Source: Nomia melanderi | Taxonomy: Eukaryota > Arthropoda > Insecta > Hymenoptera > Halictidae | Assembly: GCF_051020985.1 (NCBI RefSeq) | Contig: NC_135001.1 | Coordinates: 15,927,896-15,991,895, forward strand | Length of the DNA: 64,000 nt | Direction of reading: 5' to 3' | Part shown: positions 26,691 through 39,237 of the stretch, piece by piece | Numbering within the stretch: position 1 is the stretch's first letter | Layout of the letters: every line of letters begins with the position of its first letter | The notes under the pieces: model-generated | The model's database searches: none | What the model saw: only the letters and a program-made list of their open reading frames with translations | What the model was told of the DNA's origin: nothing | Position numbers and translations under genes: made by a program

Positions 26691-29079
26691 GATTGTATGT
26701 AAATCGTGGAATTATAATCTGTTTAATAATATTATATACTCACTGTTAGAAACATTATACATTACACAATATGATTGTAAAATAACTTTATCACTTTAAC
26801 ACTTTGTCTTAAATATATCGTGATAATCTGTAATAATTTTATGCTTCACTGTATATAAATCTGCCGTATTTTTAGTGTATACTTGAAAGAGTTAAACAGT
26901 TCTCAGTATCTATCGTCCGTTGTACAAGATCTATGTTCCATTCGATGATAGAATAGTATAGCTATTGCGTTTCCGGTCGCATTTCATGCGGTTATGCGAC
27001 CCGCCATGATTGTTACCCGCCTGTCCCTGTTTCTCGAATACCATTGACACTATTATGCGAATGTCCTTACAGCGACGAGAGCTGGTATACGCTAATATTG
27101 GTAACGAGTACACAAGTACTATTGATTATCAATATCTGTCGCTATACAGTGAGAGGAATCACCAACTGGTATACTAATTCGGCAACAATTTTTGATCATC
27201 TTTTGTCGTTCTTAATTTTTGAAAATCAAGGATTACCTTCGTTTCTGCGAGACTGTTGCACATATGATAAATTTACGTACTCTATTGACGTAGGCATTTA
27301 CTTACAAAGAAATGTCAACTGGTAATTGTACGAACATTTCCTACATGACGTATCGGTTAACTGCTATTTTTTAAATGCACCATTAGAAAGTTTCATTCGA
27401 GCATTAAAAGATAAAAAATAGAAAGATTGAAATGCTAGAAGATCTAAATATATACTACTGACCAAAAGTATTCGATCATTTTCTTACGACTGATGAGATT
27501 TTTGCTTTCCTATACAATTAAAAATGTTACACGAAATTGGTAGCGGCGAACAATCGTAGAAGATTGGATGAATCTCGGCAATGAAAGTGGTAAACAAGCA
27601 TAGAAAAATATATACCACAAAATTTCTTCTTTTCTTATTTTAATTGGAAGTTCATTGGAAATTCCAGAAGCAAACGAGGCGAATAGAACGATCGTTGCAT
27701 TAGAGATTCCTAAACCTGGAGGATGGATCAGTTAAATCCAGTTACTTCATTTAAACAGCAATCTCCTACGACTAATGCACTAGCCAATCCTTGTGTGGAA
27801 ATTTCAATTCTGTCCATTTCGATAATATTTGAATTAAATACGTCGTCAACTAGCGAATCCCTCTTTTAATCCAATGCAATGCTTTTCCTTTTTATTTATA
27901 TAGTTCAATTAATTTATTTATGATTATTGGTAGTCTTGAATTGAAATAAGATAGCTATGAGAGTATTTATAAATTACATATTAAAGGATTAGAAAAGGGC
28001 AAAAACAGATTTCAAAAAACTATTTAAGGACTTCATGGAAAAATAAGTAAAAGTATCGATTCTGTGTAAGTACAAAGAAAATCGTTATGTTTAAGTATAA
28101 ACTGCACTCAAAACATTGAAGGAGCTCTTTTTGAATCGGTGCTTTCAAAATTGATATTAAAAAATTCTCGGGAATTGATAAGCCGATTTACCTGAAGCTT
28201 TCTTTCATGGCTCTTTAAAAATCAAAAGTATTTACAATAAATATTAATTTAATTCGTTTGCTTTGTTCTTTTAGTAAGTATCAAAAATTGAGGAAGTTAT
28301 TTTCAACAGTTATTATTTGTAAAATGATAGCAATAACGATCATTTAAGAGAATCTAACTTTATACGTGAAAAATATTCTTAAATATAATTTTCCTTTTAA
28401 CCTCTTAACATTGTTTCTTCGCAACATGCGCGTAACATGTATTTCAAGCTGGGAAGAAGGAATATTCGAAAGCAAAAATAATCAAAATTTTATTTAGGGT
28501 TTTCTTTCTTAGGAAAAACGAATTTATGCTTCGTTGAACGGTACTCAGATTGCAGTAATAATCATGAATAACATCTAAAAGAAGGTAGATTTATACGGGC
28601 ACATGTACTTCATTTGTCTATCCATAAGGTCTGGCTACGCGAAATGTTAAGTCAATCTTATGCATTCAGGCTGCTCACTTAATCAATTCGTATTACTTTG
28701 TAAACGAGAACGACTGTTTCTAAATCTCCTGAAAAGAATGTTTATTTCTAAAGAATAGTAATCCAATCGAATTAACGTTTATCATCAGGCTACAAAATTT
28801 TGAAAAATAAAACATCTTAGACATAATTCCCAATGACTGACATTAAACAAAACTTAAAATAAAAATTTAAATTCAAATTATACTTCAATAAAAAGATAGT
28901 AATAGTTAAACAATATGAACTGAAAAAAAGATAAACTTCTATTCTGGTAAACCCAGTATTTGAAAATTTCTCGAAGAGTCTTAATAATTAATTCCTAATG
29001 ATTGTGATTTCTAAATATCTGCGATCTAATCGCGAGGTAAACGGACGAGAAAAATGGACAAAAACGGTTGGTCAACTTT

Positions 29080-29430
29080 GAAAAATGTCACCGCGCGATG
29101 AAGGCACATTCGACGGCCACCCACGATGATAAAATAACGGATTAATCTTTTCACATTTGACATTCCTTTATCGCGCGAATATTTAAATAACTTGCACTTG
29201 GGCGGCAGGCGTCTATTTTCTAAATATTTGGTCGAGTATGTTTATCGACATGTTCGTAGTACCCACGTACGTAGGTATGAGCGCGTTAACCGGCACAGGC
29301 GCATCACAGACACAAGTCGGGCTGTATGCATCACGGGGGTTGAGGGGAGGAATGAGACATGAAAAGCGGATAGGTGGCCTGCTAGATCCGTCGCTAAAAA
29401 TACACGTCGCAATAAACTCAAGGGTGACGT
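29080..29430. other. G+C-rich island of unknown role
   Basis: A CpG-rich block in A+T-rich surroundings with overlapping open frames on opposite strands (29238-29441 plus, 29213-29434 minus) and no identifiable domain. It includes a palindromic ACGTACGT at 29267-29274. It may be an enhancer or an alternative first exon; the sequence alone does not decide. Confidence 0.25.
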
Positions 29431-29674
29431 CCACTATATAGATAGGACATATTTACCTGCCCTTAGTTATATTTTCACTCTCCTTCTTTCAAGTTGCCGT
29501 TTAAAAAAGATCTTTCCTCACTGGACTAAATCTTTTCTATTTGAACGTTTCAAAAGTGATCTTCGAATTCACCTGATCGAAGAGTCCTTTTTTATATTTG
29601 AGTTTAGTTTAAGGTGGCCACGTTAACAATGAAGCCATTAGTAACCACTAACATTTGGATACATTAGTTATTGC

Positions 29675-29883
29675 TTAACACTAGAACTGGTCAAAGTGAC
29701 TGGTTTCGGTTTCCTTGTTTCACAATTATTGATGCCTTAAAGGCATTGAGTATTCGAAATGATTTCGAAAATAAATAGTTCCACTTGAATGTTATTATGA
29801 ATGTCTGAAGAAACTGAAAATAATCTATTGTTACAATTTTATCGTATTAGATCGTATTAAATTCTCGATAGTCCTAGTATTAA
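29675..29883 (+). mobile_element. TTAA-bounded MITE, family A1
   Basis: It starts TTAACACTAGAACTGG and ends GATAGTCCTAGTATTAA with TTAA at both ends (209 bp). The interior blocks CACAATTATTGATG, AAATAGTTCCACTTGAA and GAAGAAACTGAAAATAA align with copies at 8200 and 13934 in the same orientation. Noncoding. Confidence 0.8.
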
Positions 29884-31298
29884 TAGTGCTTGATACATAA
29901 TACAAGATTTTCGGATCAGACATAACTTAATTATAATGAACTCAGGAAGTTAGTTGATCTGAAAAACTTAAGCACATTGTGGATACTGGTGAGATCGCTC
30001 ATATTTACGAGACAAAAGGATATTTATCGATGTACACGTATATCTGAACAGTTCGATACCTTCAGACCTGAATTTCATTTCACTTGGATCATATTCAAAC
30101 ATATTTTGTTGTTATTTTTAATAATAGTTGTAATAGTCGTTTATTATTTTTTAGTTTAATTAATAAAACTATTAAAGGGATACTAGGGGGTTTAAAAGAC
30201 GTACAAGTAAACGGAAAAAAGTAGGAAATATATAATACAAAGAAGAGTACATAAATATAAAGGACAATAGATGAGCACAAGAAAAAATAGAATAGAATTT
30301 TAATTAAAATGAGGCAGAAAAATTGATTAACACGCCTTTGTTTTGTTATGCTTGAAATGTAAACCTATGTAGAGAAAATATAGAATATGAAATTGTCAGT
30401 GCTAACTGTAGGTAAAGCAGGTTCCTTATTTTGTAATTCAAGTTCAAGAAGATGGATTTTTTAACTCCTGTGTTTCTTGAAGTTAATGAAAGTGTGTAAT
30501 TATAATGCGCCGTAAGTTCGAAGGTGTTAGGAAGCAGTATTCTGACAAAAGTAAAAAATAGGAAATGAAGATTTTAGTAAATTTTGTTCACATTTAAATA
30601 AATAAATATTTAAATAATGACGATGGAGTGTATAGTACAAAACACGATAAAAGTTACTGTTAGTACTATAAGAGTATAATGAAATACTAATTTTATTCAG
30701 ATTTGAAATAAAGTATTACTAGAGAAACTAAATACTTATTTAATTTCATTTTCTATAAATAAATCTCTAAAAGTATTATTATATGCGTAATATGTAAATA
30801 AAATTATTATTTTCCAAATGTATTTACGTTTTTCTATAAGAATCTGTTTCATTTTTATTTACATACATTTATTAAATTTATTATTTATTTATATGTAATT
30901 AATCTAGTTGATTGCTAATAATCGTATATTTAAACACAAAGTATTTGTTATTCCTTTGAAGTGTCCAATAGAGTATGATTGCATGATATGGATACTATAG
31001 GTACTTTTTATTGTCCATATTTATCGTTGATACATATTTTTAAAATACAGAATTACTACGACTTACTACTAGGGCAAATGTTGCAGCAATGAGACATTTT
31101 AAATTCCTTCAATTTAGGAACTTACAATTACCAACGCGCATTGACTTGTTATTAGACTTTTTATTGCTACAATCATTAACCAAAAATAGCTATATATAGT
31201 TATATCGTTAATATTTACAGTTAATCGTTATTAGTAACTAGAAAATAATAATAGGGAATTAATGTAAATAATAATACTGTGAATAATAGGGAATGTTA

Positions 31299-31560
31299 TG
31301 TGGCAGTTAACCTGTTGAAAAAGTATGCTGCGATAAGTTTTTTTAATCTCTTTAATGTATAAAAAGCAGCACGGCCGAGTAATCTTTTCTCGGAGAATAA
31401 ATACTCTAAAAGGAGCTCGTCACACCATCAAGGAACACGTTTTCTTTACTGTAGAACGCCGTGTGAATCTACTTTTGTAAAATAAATGACATTTTGTGGA
31501 CCTATTAGCGACACCAGACCCGACTAATCAGAGAAAGACTAGGCAACGAATTACACAGGA
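31299..31560 (+). mobile_element. Possible solo LTR or LTR-leader remnant
   Basis: It starts TGTTATGTGG and contains a TATA-like TATAAAAAGCAGC about 80 bases in, then G+C-rich sequence and AATAAA signals, in the order of an LTR promoter and terminator. It ends near TTACACA. A moderately open, unrecognised stretch follows (to about 31760). I could not find a matching second LTR in the window or a clear target duplication, so this is a weak call. Confidence 0.25.
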
Positions 31561-32479
31561 GATCCTGAACGTTTTACTTGTTGCGACCTGCGGTAGACAC
31601 AATTGCACTACAAATCTTCTTCCCTGAACTCGCAACGGTAATTCCCGGCAAGGAGTCCATTACTAAATTTGTACTTACTACCGACCGCCTATATGAAACC
31701 ACTCTCTGTGCCAAATCAGTTCTTTTACTCTCCAGAAGATACTTACTTTGTAAGACATAGATTCTATCTAGATTCTATCGTTATTATTAGGTACCGGAAA
31801 AAGTTTGTGTAGGTTCTTAAACAAAAGATTTAAGCACAGAAAGTGTTTTAGGTAAAATAGTTTTACTTCATTAGATACCAACGGCGTAAACGTAACTTGC
31901 TGCTAATACATCCATTCATTAAACTAGTGAAATACTAATTGACATTTATCATGACGACATCACAGACATCAATACTAGTCACAAAATAAAGCATTTCTAC
32001 GAAACCATTAAAACGTTCGAGAAATGTATCTATTTTTTGAAAATTCAAGCGGTTATGCTTCTTTATCTTTTAAGTATGGACGTGAATTTAATCTTTAAAT
32101 ATGAAAGTCTAAAAATGATCGATTAATGTTAAATATTTTAACATCAACGACCAAATGTATTGTGTTTGTTTGTTTTTACTTATTTAAATAACGAAAATTT
32201 CACTGGTTTCAGAATTCACGATATTTTGTATATAAATCTATCAGACCTTTATAATTAGACACAAAGACGGAAAATAACCAACAAAAATGTTTGAAGTATT
32301 AAAGTATTGTAATGTAATTTACGTCCATACTTAAAGATTAATGTAATAGAGGTACAAAGTTATTACTAATCTGTAAAAAGGAAATATGTTCCCATTTTCC
32401 GAGGTTGAAAACGGTTATTCCGTGTCCAAGCATGGAGATGTAAATTTTTCATGAAAATCCGCAGCTTAACGATAATTGC

Positions 32480-32990
32480 ATAGTAAGGGATGATTTTCTT
32501 GAGGCAAGAGCAAGGCCGCAAGAAGCTCAGCTGTTGTATCACTCCGGTGAGTGGTTCTCGTTGTAATGTCGCTCGTATTTCCTCGAGGTTCACTTCCTCA
32601 TCCCGTATTGTTTTGGAGTAATGACGTGGCGGCCTAGATAACGGATTTCCGAGCAGCATAGGTAGCATTTTTCTTATCTCATCTATAAGTCATAGGGACA
32701 GTAACAAAATGACTAAATCGCCCGGAAATGATGATAACGGCGCGGTTTGCAATATCCTTTCAAAGGTAGCCAGAACGTTCTTGAAAGCGAATGGCGTCTT
32801 TTAAAGTGGATCACTCTGAAAGAAGCAACAAATGCGATATTGCCTCGATCCTCGTCATTTAATCAGAATCTCCCACTATCCGGATCGAAGGTCCAACAGT
32901 AAATTCTTCTCTGGCAGCCAGTAATGGGAGCAGATTCGAATCTTTCCATCTATTCTATTGCGGCGAGAGTTTTCCAAGGTGATTTATACT
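32480..32990. other. G+C-rich island, possibly regulatory or an unrecognised exon
   Basis: A 0.5-kb island inside the putative first intron of gene 2. The minus strand has a 100-codon open frame (32366-32668) whose upstream half looks protein-like: MLPMLLGNPL, then a charged NLEEIRATLQ stretch. Its end runs into A+T-rich low-quality frame. No family is recognised and no convincing splice donor was found, so a noncoding element is equally possible. Confidence 0.25.
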
Positions 32991-33636
32991 CAGAGCTGTG
33001 TAAAATAAGAGAAAAATGATTTCGAAGATTATTTGAAACATGAAATGATGTCTAGTTCTCATAAAATTGTATTTTTCGCATTAAGTAAGAAACGAGTAAA
33101 ATAAACTGATAATATAACGCAAAAACTAAAATATTTGAAAGTCTCAGTATTTTGAATATTCTTTAGACAAAGCATTAATCTTGATGACAATTTTGAGAGT
33201 TCATTGTGGAAGAGGTGTTTTATTTTCGAAGTTACATGCACGATTTAAAATAAAATAGACTGCTTACTACTGTCTGTAACATTTTCATAGTTTTCCGTTA
33301 AATTGACAAAAGTCATTATACGCTCTTAATCAACTTTTTAATAAGTTTCAATTGGTAAACTTATTCTTTGTCTGTTCCTTCAAGTTATGTTGCATATTTT
33401 TCCAAGCATTAGTATAAGACATAGAAATGAAGGTTAACTTATAAATCATTGTAAAGGAGGTTAGAAGAGTCAGCATGATTTTCCAAACAAAATGTGCAGT
33501 GACATGGTAATATTCAGTTTTCATTGAACGACGACCATGTTGGTCTCATGGTGTCCGATAACTGACTTAGACTAACCGCGCGATCGAACAGCGCTTCCAA
33601 TTTATAAACCTTCACGCTCATCTCTTGCGTTTAACT

Positions 33637-33859
33637 TTAACACTAAAACAACCCAGCAGTCAAATTGACTTCCCTTTATTTTTTCTGAAGACATTATAAG
33701 ATTGTATTTATTGAGATTTTCATTGGATTATATTTTAGTTGCTACATTACCAAATCAGCATACTTTGTCATTTCCGTAAGAAATGCTTGTGTAATCTCAA
33801 TAATTGCAGAAGAAGGTCAATAATAGGTCATTTTGATCTGTCTGGTAGTTTTGGTGTCA
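33637..33859 (+). mobile_element. TTAA-type MITE, family A2
   Basis: It starts TTAACACTAAAACAACCC and ends CTGGTAGTTTTGGTG, with the right TTAA decayed to TCAA. The right part (GGTCATTTTGATCTGTCTGG) matches the element at 39238-39461 in the same orientation, and the reversed copy at 41936-42146. About 223 bp, noncoding. Confidence 0.65.
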
Positions 33860-33951
33860 AAAAGAACGTATCCTGTCGGCCCCTGACAGGCGAGTACGTC
33901 GCGATGATTTCAAGAATCAGTTCTTACACTGTTTAATTAAATGAAACTTAA

Positions 33952-34366
33952 TACAGTGGAAACTCCCGTATCCGAATACCCTAATATTCGATGTTTACAT
34001 ACATGATACCATGTATTTAGACGTAATAAATACTTTCCTGTGTTCGGCCGGTTAAATGTAATCATATCAATTCAGTCTGAAGAAGGGAACGGTATTTTCG
34101 AGTGTGCCGTCTCATGTCGAAGCATTTGAATCATTTGAAAAAAGACTTCGATGGTTTCAGGCACAATGCGAATGTAATTATACGCGGCTGCTTATAATAA
34201 AAAGGTATGGGACCTTTGGATGTTGAAAGAAACTATCGATTTTGTTCATTTCTACTTGAATAAATGAAATTCACTGCAAAAGAAAGTATTTGTTTCATTA
34301 TCCGAAAGTTCCGCTATCTAGCCACTTTGTGTTCCTATTAGTTCGAATACGGGAGTCTCTACTGTA
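33952..34366. mobile_element. Pogo/Tigger-like non-autonomous element
   Basis: The left end TACAGTGGAAACTCCCGTA and the reverse complement of the right end, TACAGTAGAGACTCCCGTA, form an inverted terminus of about 25 bases with a TA target at each side. A TATCCGAA-type motif follows the left end and recurs in the interior. CAGT-starting termini with a TA target are typical of pogo/Tigger relatives in the Tc1-mariner superfamily. At 415 bp with no transposase, it depends on an element elsewhere. Confidence 0.65.
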
Positions 34367-34965
34367 TTTAGTTAAATATTGCTCAAAGTTCTTCAAGAAC
34401 GTCTAATAAATTATCTCGTCGAAGTTCGTGTCACAAGTTTATCTTACTTTCACATGGAGAATTGACGACCTTTCGAACGTACTGCAATTTCCAACCAGTT
34501 ATATTGGTAGTGCACACGTATTATTGTATCCCCATAAATATTTAAACCTTCTGTTCAATTCGATATATAAGCATATTTGAATTAAGTGATTTAATAAATA
34601 TCACCTACATATTACTTTTGCCTAAGACTGACATGTAGTATAACACAAATATCTAATAAGTTTGAATAATCACAAATGTTCGAGATTCGAAATTAGTACA
34701 CTTAGATCCCAAGTGTCAGAATACGATAACCAGAACAAAGCGGACAGGGAAAAGCGCGCACATGTTCATGTAATTTCATTTAATCAAAATCAACGTAAAC
34801 ATTTACCACATAAATGTTTCCAGACTCCAATATACCTAAAACTGACGCGTTCCATAAACCTGCTATAAATGAATAACCAGGCGTAAATAGTAAAAAAAAA
34901 AACGCTCAAATAATGGGGTAATTGTAACCACTGAATCAAACAATCGATTTATCTCATAAAACAGA

Positions 34966-35116
34966 CCCCAAACTACCATTAGCATGGACAGCGGCGCAGA
35001 CCAAGCGGCTTACTTGTCCAACTGAAATTTTCAAGTACACTCTGGGACTAATCCTGTTGGTAGTCCAAGGTTTGAAGAAGGGAAATTAATTGTTTAACGT
35101 ACGAAATTAGTAGACA
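34966..35116 (+). other. Putative 5'UTR of gene 2 with a short upstream ORF
   Basis: A reasonable acceptor (CTCATAAAACAG) ends at 34965, and the sequence becomes less A+T-rich from there to the start codon at 35117. It contains a 13-codon upstream ORF at 34984-35025 (ATG GAC AGC ... TGA). A second possible acceptor (AAATTAG) lies just before the start codon. Which is used cannot be told from sequence. Confidence 0.35.
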
Positions 35117-35516
35117 ATGTCGAAGCAAAAGAGGGATTCGAATCGTCGGTTGTCTCGGTCATCATCCGAACGAAGGATCTTCTACATGGACGACGCGTCG
35201 CTGGAACAATCTTGCAATCCTTCTACAGACGTCTGCCAACCGCTGTACCATCGTGATACATCATATCCCCCGGAAGATCGTTCGTCTGTCTGCCCTCCGA
35301 GTGCGGACGCGGTCGGGTTCCAGTTGAACGAAAATTTGGCTCTTCATTTCCCGAGCTCCGATGATGAACGACGGCACAGCGTTTCCGCGAGGTCAAAAGT
35401 CGCTGGTCAGAAACCGGGAAGGAAATATTCGGATCACGATCAACGGTCGAGTCGCCGTTCCAGCGTGCAGTCGAACCGTTCGAGGATAAACAGCTGCAGC
35501 AGGCCAACGCCGTTAG
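35117..35516 (+). CDS. Gene 2, first coding exon (Ser/Arg-rich N-terminal region)
   Basis: ATG at 35117 has A at -3 and opens 133 full codons. The exon ends on the first base of a Gly codon at a donor (TTAG followed by GTAGGA at 35517). The predicted segment is hydrophilic and basic, without signal peptide or membrane segment. It holds three RRxS motifs: RRLS at 10-13, RRHS at 85-88 and RRSS at 113-116. These are typical basophilic (PKA-like) sites. It also has the motif NENLALHF at 71-78, which resembles DQNLALINF of gene 1. Cysteines are few (33, 40, 59, 127). Higher G+C and third-position variety than the flanks support coding. Reading on past the donor gives a stop at 35614 and no added domain. 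It pairs in phase with 47245. No known family is recognised; a cytosolic, phosphorylated tail is the likely reading. Confidence 0.78.
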
Positions 35517-37799
35517 GTAGGAAACAATTGGGTCATCAGACTTTTCGATCGATGAGAAACGCGCGTAGTTTCTGCACGCGTTTACTGACGCAACAACGAT
35601 TCCGCGCTCGCTAATTGCGTTATCTAGTTGATCGGTTCGATTTATCTCGCAGAAAACAGCTCCGAGGAATAACAGTTTGATTGATGCGTCGAGGTGATCT
35701 GCTGTACGGTATACCGTTTCCTCGTCCACTCGTCGGTTTTATGTCTGGAGAAATACATTTGGACCGTTGTCGATATCGCTGATTAAAAGTTGGCGGATTT
35801 AGGATTTATCAGCGGGAATGAGATTCTATGAGCGAGACGTGGAAGGAAAGCTAGGCTCTTGACGTGTAAACGGGGTTCAACGTTTTTATCGTCGAATGGC
35901 GGTACATTAAAATTTAATGAGAGGTGGATGTCGGTCATTTCCAACCTATGATAAAGATTATTTGTGCGCTAGACACTGATCCACCCCACGATGCTGCATG
36001 TTCATACATCAGTCTTCATTTTTGCAAAATACTCTGTTTATAAGGACGTAATATAATTTTGTTTGTGTAAAAAGTTACATTAAATTAAAGACTAATAAAT
36101 TACTTCAATTTACGTTTCCCTAGTTATTAGGAAGTCAATAGATTTGGTAATAGTATAGAAGTAATAGGAAACTTAATATTATCGAACTATCAATCAATCT
36201 CCTTTTTATTAATGGAACATTCATTAGCGTGCATTCTTTACGAAAAAGTTGTTTAAACGAAAATCAATCAAATTATTCTGTGATCATTACTATTTATAGT
36301 ATTATATAATTAAATTTTATTACTATTATTGTCATTATTAATGCCAATAATCTTTTGTTTACTAGATGTATTCAACGGGTGTAAAATCTCCTCTACGATA
36401 TTTTTCATAATATGTCTCATCTCTTGCTACAGTCCTACGACTAGAACATCACAATAGCTGGTCTACTTTTCTGAAACCCGTGGATTCCTTGCTATCGATC
36501 TTTTAATATTAAGAACAGTGAAAATTTTATTTTTCTTTAAATTGTATTGCGTTTTATCAACACTGTCCATTTAAAATGCATTATTGTAATAACTTAATTT
36601 GGAATATGGATTTAATCGTATTAGATTTCTAAACAATCAATTTTTAAAAACTTGATATTATTTTAATTATACTTTATTTACATTTAAATGGTACACGAGG
36701 TTTCTCCATTTACTGTTGTAGTTGACAAGGAAACTTATTCTAAATGTAGAACGTTTAATATGGAACAATCAAACACTCAATTTCAAATTCTACAGGCAAC
36801 TGATGAATATTTCAAAACATTCTACATCCAATTTGATTTACAATTTTCATGCTTACGTAGATACTACTTCTAGCTCTGCACGCAAGCTTATTATCAGACA
36901 ACGATAATTAGCTTAGGCATGCAACGATGACGTAAATATGGCAGCGATATACGGCAATAATAATAATAATAAGCCGTACACATTTTAATGCATATTGATA
37001 ACAATCCGTCCAGCTGTTCTGAGTGGTAATTAGTGGCTGTTAATTACCGAAAGGCTTAATCCGCTTAAAGAGAATGAAGACGAGAAACAGGAAAGCCGCT
37101 TCTACGGTATTCGATGATAGAGAATTACATTCAATATTATACCATTTCTAATCTTCGTATAAAGTTTAAACTTTCTAGACTTAAACTAAATTTCATCGGT
37201 TCAGAAATATTTTAACGTTATTTTTGGGTTTGAGTTTAAGTTTACGTAAAGAAGACGTACAAAATAGAATCGTTGATATGATCTATGTATGTGCAAAGCA
37301 GGTTTCTAATTTTGTATTTTCAATTCAAGAAGCATGGTAGCGAGGCAACCGATTTTAACCTTAGCAACACTGAGCTTCGAGAGTAAGCAAGCTATTTACG
37401 TACATAACTCTTCGTTTGCAACGTGCTGTCTGAGAACTAATATTAAAATCTTCGCTTAAGCGAAACAGTACCGAATATTAAATAATCGCTTAAAAATATT
37501 TTATACGCGAAAAGTAACATATATTTTGTAGTTGAACGTACTTAAGATCTTTTAAATTTTTCGTTCAAAATTGTTACATACTTTATTTGGTGACATTTAC
37601 AATGAACATATAAAAATCTGCAAAATATTCAGACCTTTATTTTAATATCGATTTTTACTGATTAATTTAGAAAAACTGTAATCGAAGAATGATTAGACTC
37701 TTCACTTCATTAAAGATTTCATTGGACTGATAATAAAATAAAAACTGTAGGAAACTAAATATGTGATACTTTCTAGGATATCACATTTTAGAAAATCAT

Positions 37800-38080
37800 G
37801 TTGTAGTCCTCTCGACAGTGCAGTTGCTTCGCCCCTAATAGCGTTTCTCGCTCTTCCTCTGATTGGCTGCGGTACGTGACAATACGTATCGGCCAATTAC
37901 GCTCGATTACCACCCTCTATACGGTTTGCGCTTCCCCGACTCTCTCCTTCGAGGTCCACTCCGACCGCCAACCGGATATTCGTTCACTGTTTCGTTCTTC
38001 CTTCCGATACACAGGCGATCAGTACTACTGGGATCAACTTCGATATCCACTCGCAAACCCAGCAATAAGCCAATTTCGAA
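37800..38080. promoter_or_regulatory. Promoter-like island with CCAAT boxes
   Basis: A C-rich island holds two CCAAT motifs (GATTGG at 37860-37865 on the minus strand, GGCCAATTA at 37890-37898 on the plus strand) and an initiator-like TCAGTA at 38020-38025. It could be an internal promoter of gene 2 whose transcript would use ATG 47361, giving a short membrane protein. Overlapping frames on both strands show no domain. The function is inferred from motifs only. Confidence 0.3.
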
Positions 38081-39237
38081 ATCTAGATTTGACCTTAATA
38101 GATTCGAATACGATTTGTACAAAATATTAGGTACTTACTATCTTATCACATTGCGTACTGGCTAATTTTGCAATTTATATCACTATACATAGAAAAACTC
38201 AGATATCATATTGTTATGTAATATATTTTAAATAGATAATCAATTCGAATTAAATTTTATATTTTTTCAATACTGTGGTAATTAGCGAAGTTGCATAGCT
38301 AAGTGTCTTTGTATAAAAACGAGATTTCTCGTTACCGGTACACAATGTGTTATGAGGAATGAATTCAGTGGAAATGAGTCCGTTTTAAATACTGGAGGTT
38401 CGAATATCATTTTTAAACTCTCGAAAGTCGAATTCGAAGCTTTGTGAAGTTCGGACAGTTTCGAAACTTAAAATGTTGATCTTTTGTTGGTAAGGTGAAT
38501 ATCTTGTTTTGAAAACTTTCAGTCAGCTGCCAGCATTTTTGTATAGATCGTTATTCATGGTAAGAAAATGCAAACAAAAATATGACAGTATAAAAGAATA
38601 CTGAATTTAGATTCTTGTTTAAGAACACTAATATTTAAATCCTTTTTCAATTTAATGTACTTATTTTTTTATATCTTTATCAATCTTTTTTATTACACTG
38701 TATTCTATCTATTACGAAGAAATCGATCATTTTTTTTAAAAAAAAGATGTTAAAATTTAATAACTTCTCCAAATTACTATATGTAATTTGATTATTAAAG
38801 AATATTCTGCTGTTATGTGACAAATAAATATCGTAGATTCATCATTACGTATCCTTACGTTCCTTTAATTTATTCTGTTCTTTCTTCTTGCTTGTTATTT
38901 ACCTAATCCATTCGTATCGTGAGAAAGAACATTCCGTAAGCAGTGTTTAGTCCATATCGCCAAACGCGGAATAATCCACAGGCTGCGACTATAAACATCC
39001 TAGTACTGGGATATTGTGGTTGTAAAGAACAGGTCATAAAACTACGGCCACAGTGATATGGCTAAGTAGTAAAACTTGGAACAATGATAAACACTGTTCA
39101 CAGAACATTGGGCTTCGTAATACAAATGAATTACATAGGAAGGAAGGAAAGAGAAGAAAGAAAAGAACCTTTTATTCGATCCCTAATTTTCGAGAAAATC
39201 AATTCTGTAAATTAATTATGTGCACATACAGTTACGA

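Larger units (their letters stand above)
16685..34965 (+). other. Long noncoding stretch, putative first intron of gene 2
   Basis: About 18 kb without a supported coding exon. It is mostly A+T-rich. It contains TTAA elements at 19608-19857, 29675-29883 and 33637-33859, a pogo-like element at 33952-34366, a 135-bp tandem duplication (22928-23173), a long imperfect hairpin (26176-26690), a possible LTR remnant (31299-31560), and G+C islands at 23400-23610, 29080-29430 and 32480-32990 that may be regulatory. Confidence 0.45.

Noticed and set aside
35223..35729. 168-codon minus-strand frame opposite gene 2's first exon
   Set aside because: Overlaps a well-supported coding exon with matching splice phase on the plus strand; no domain on the minus strand.
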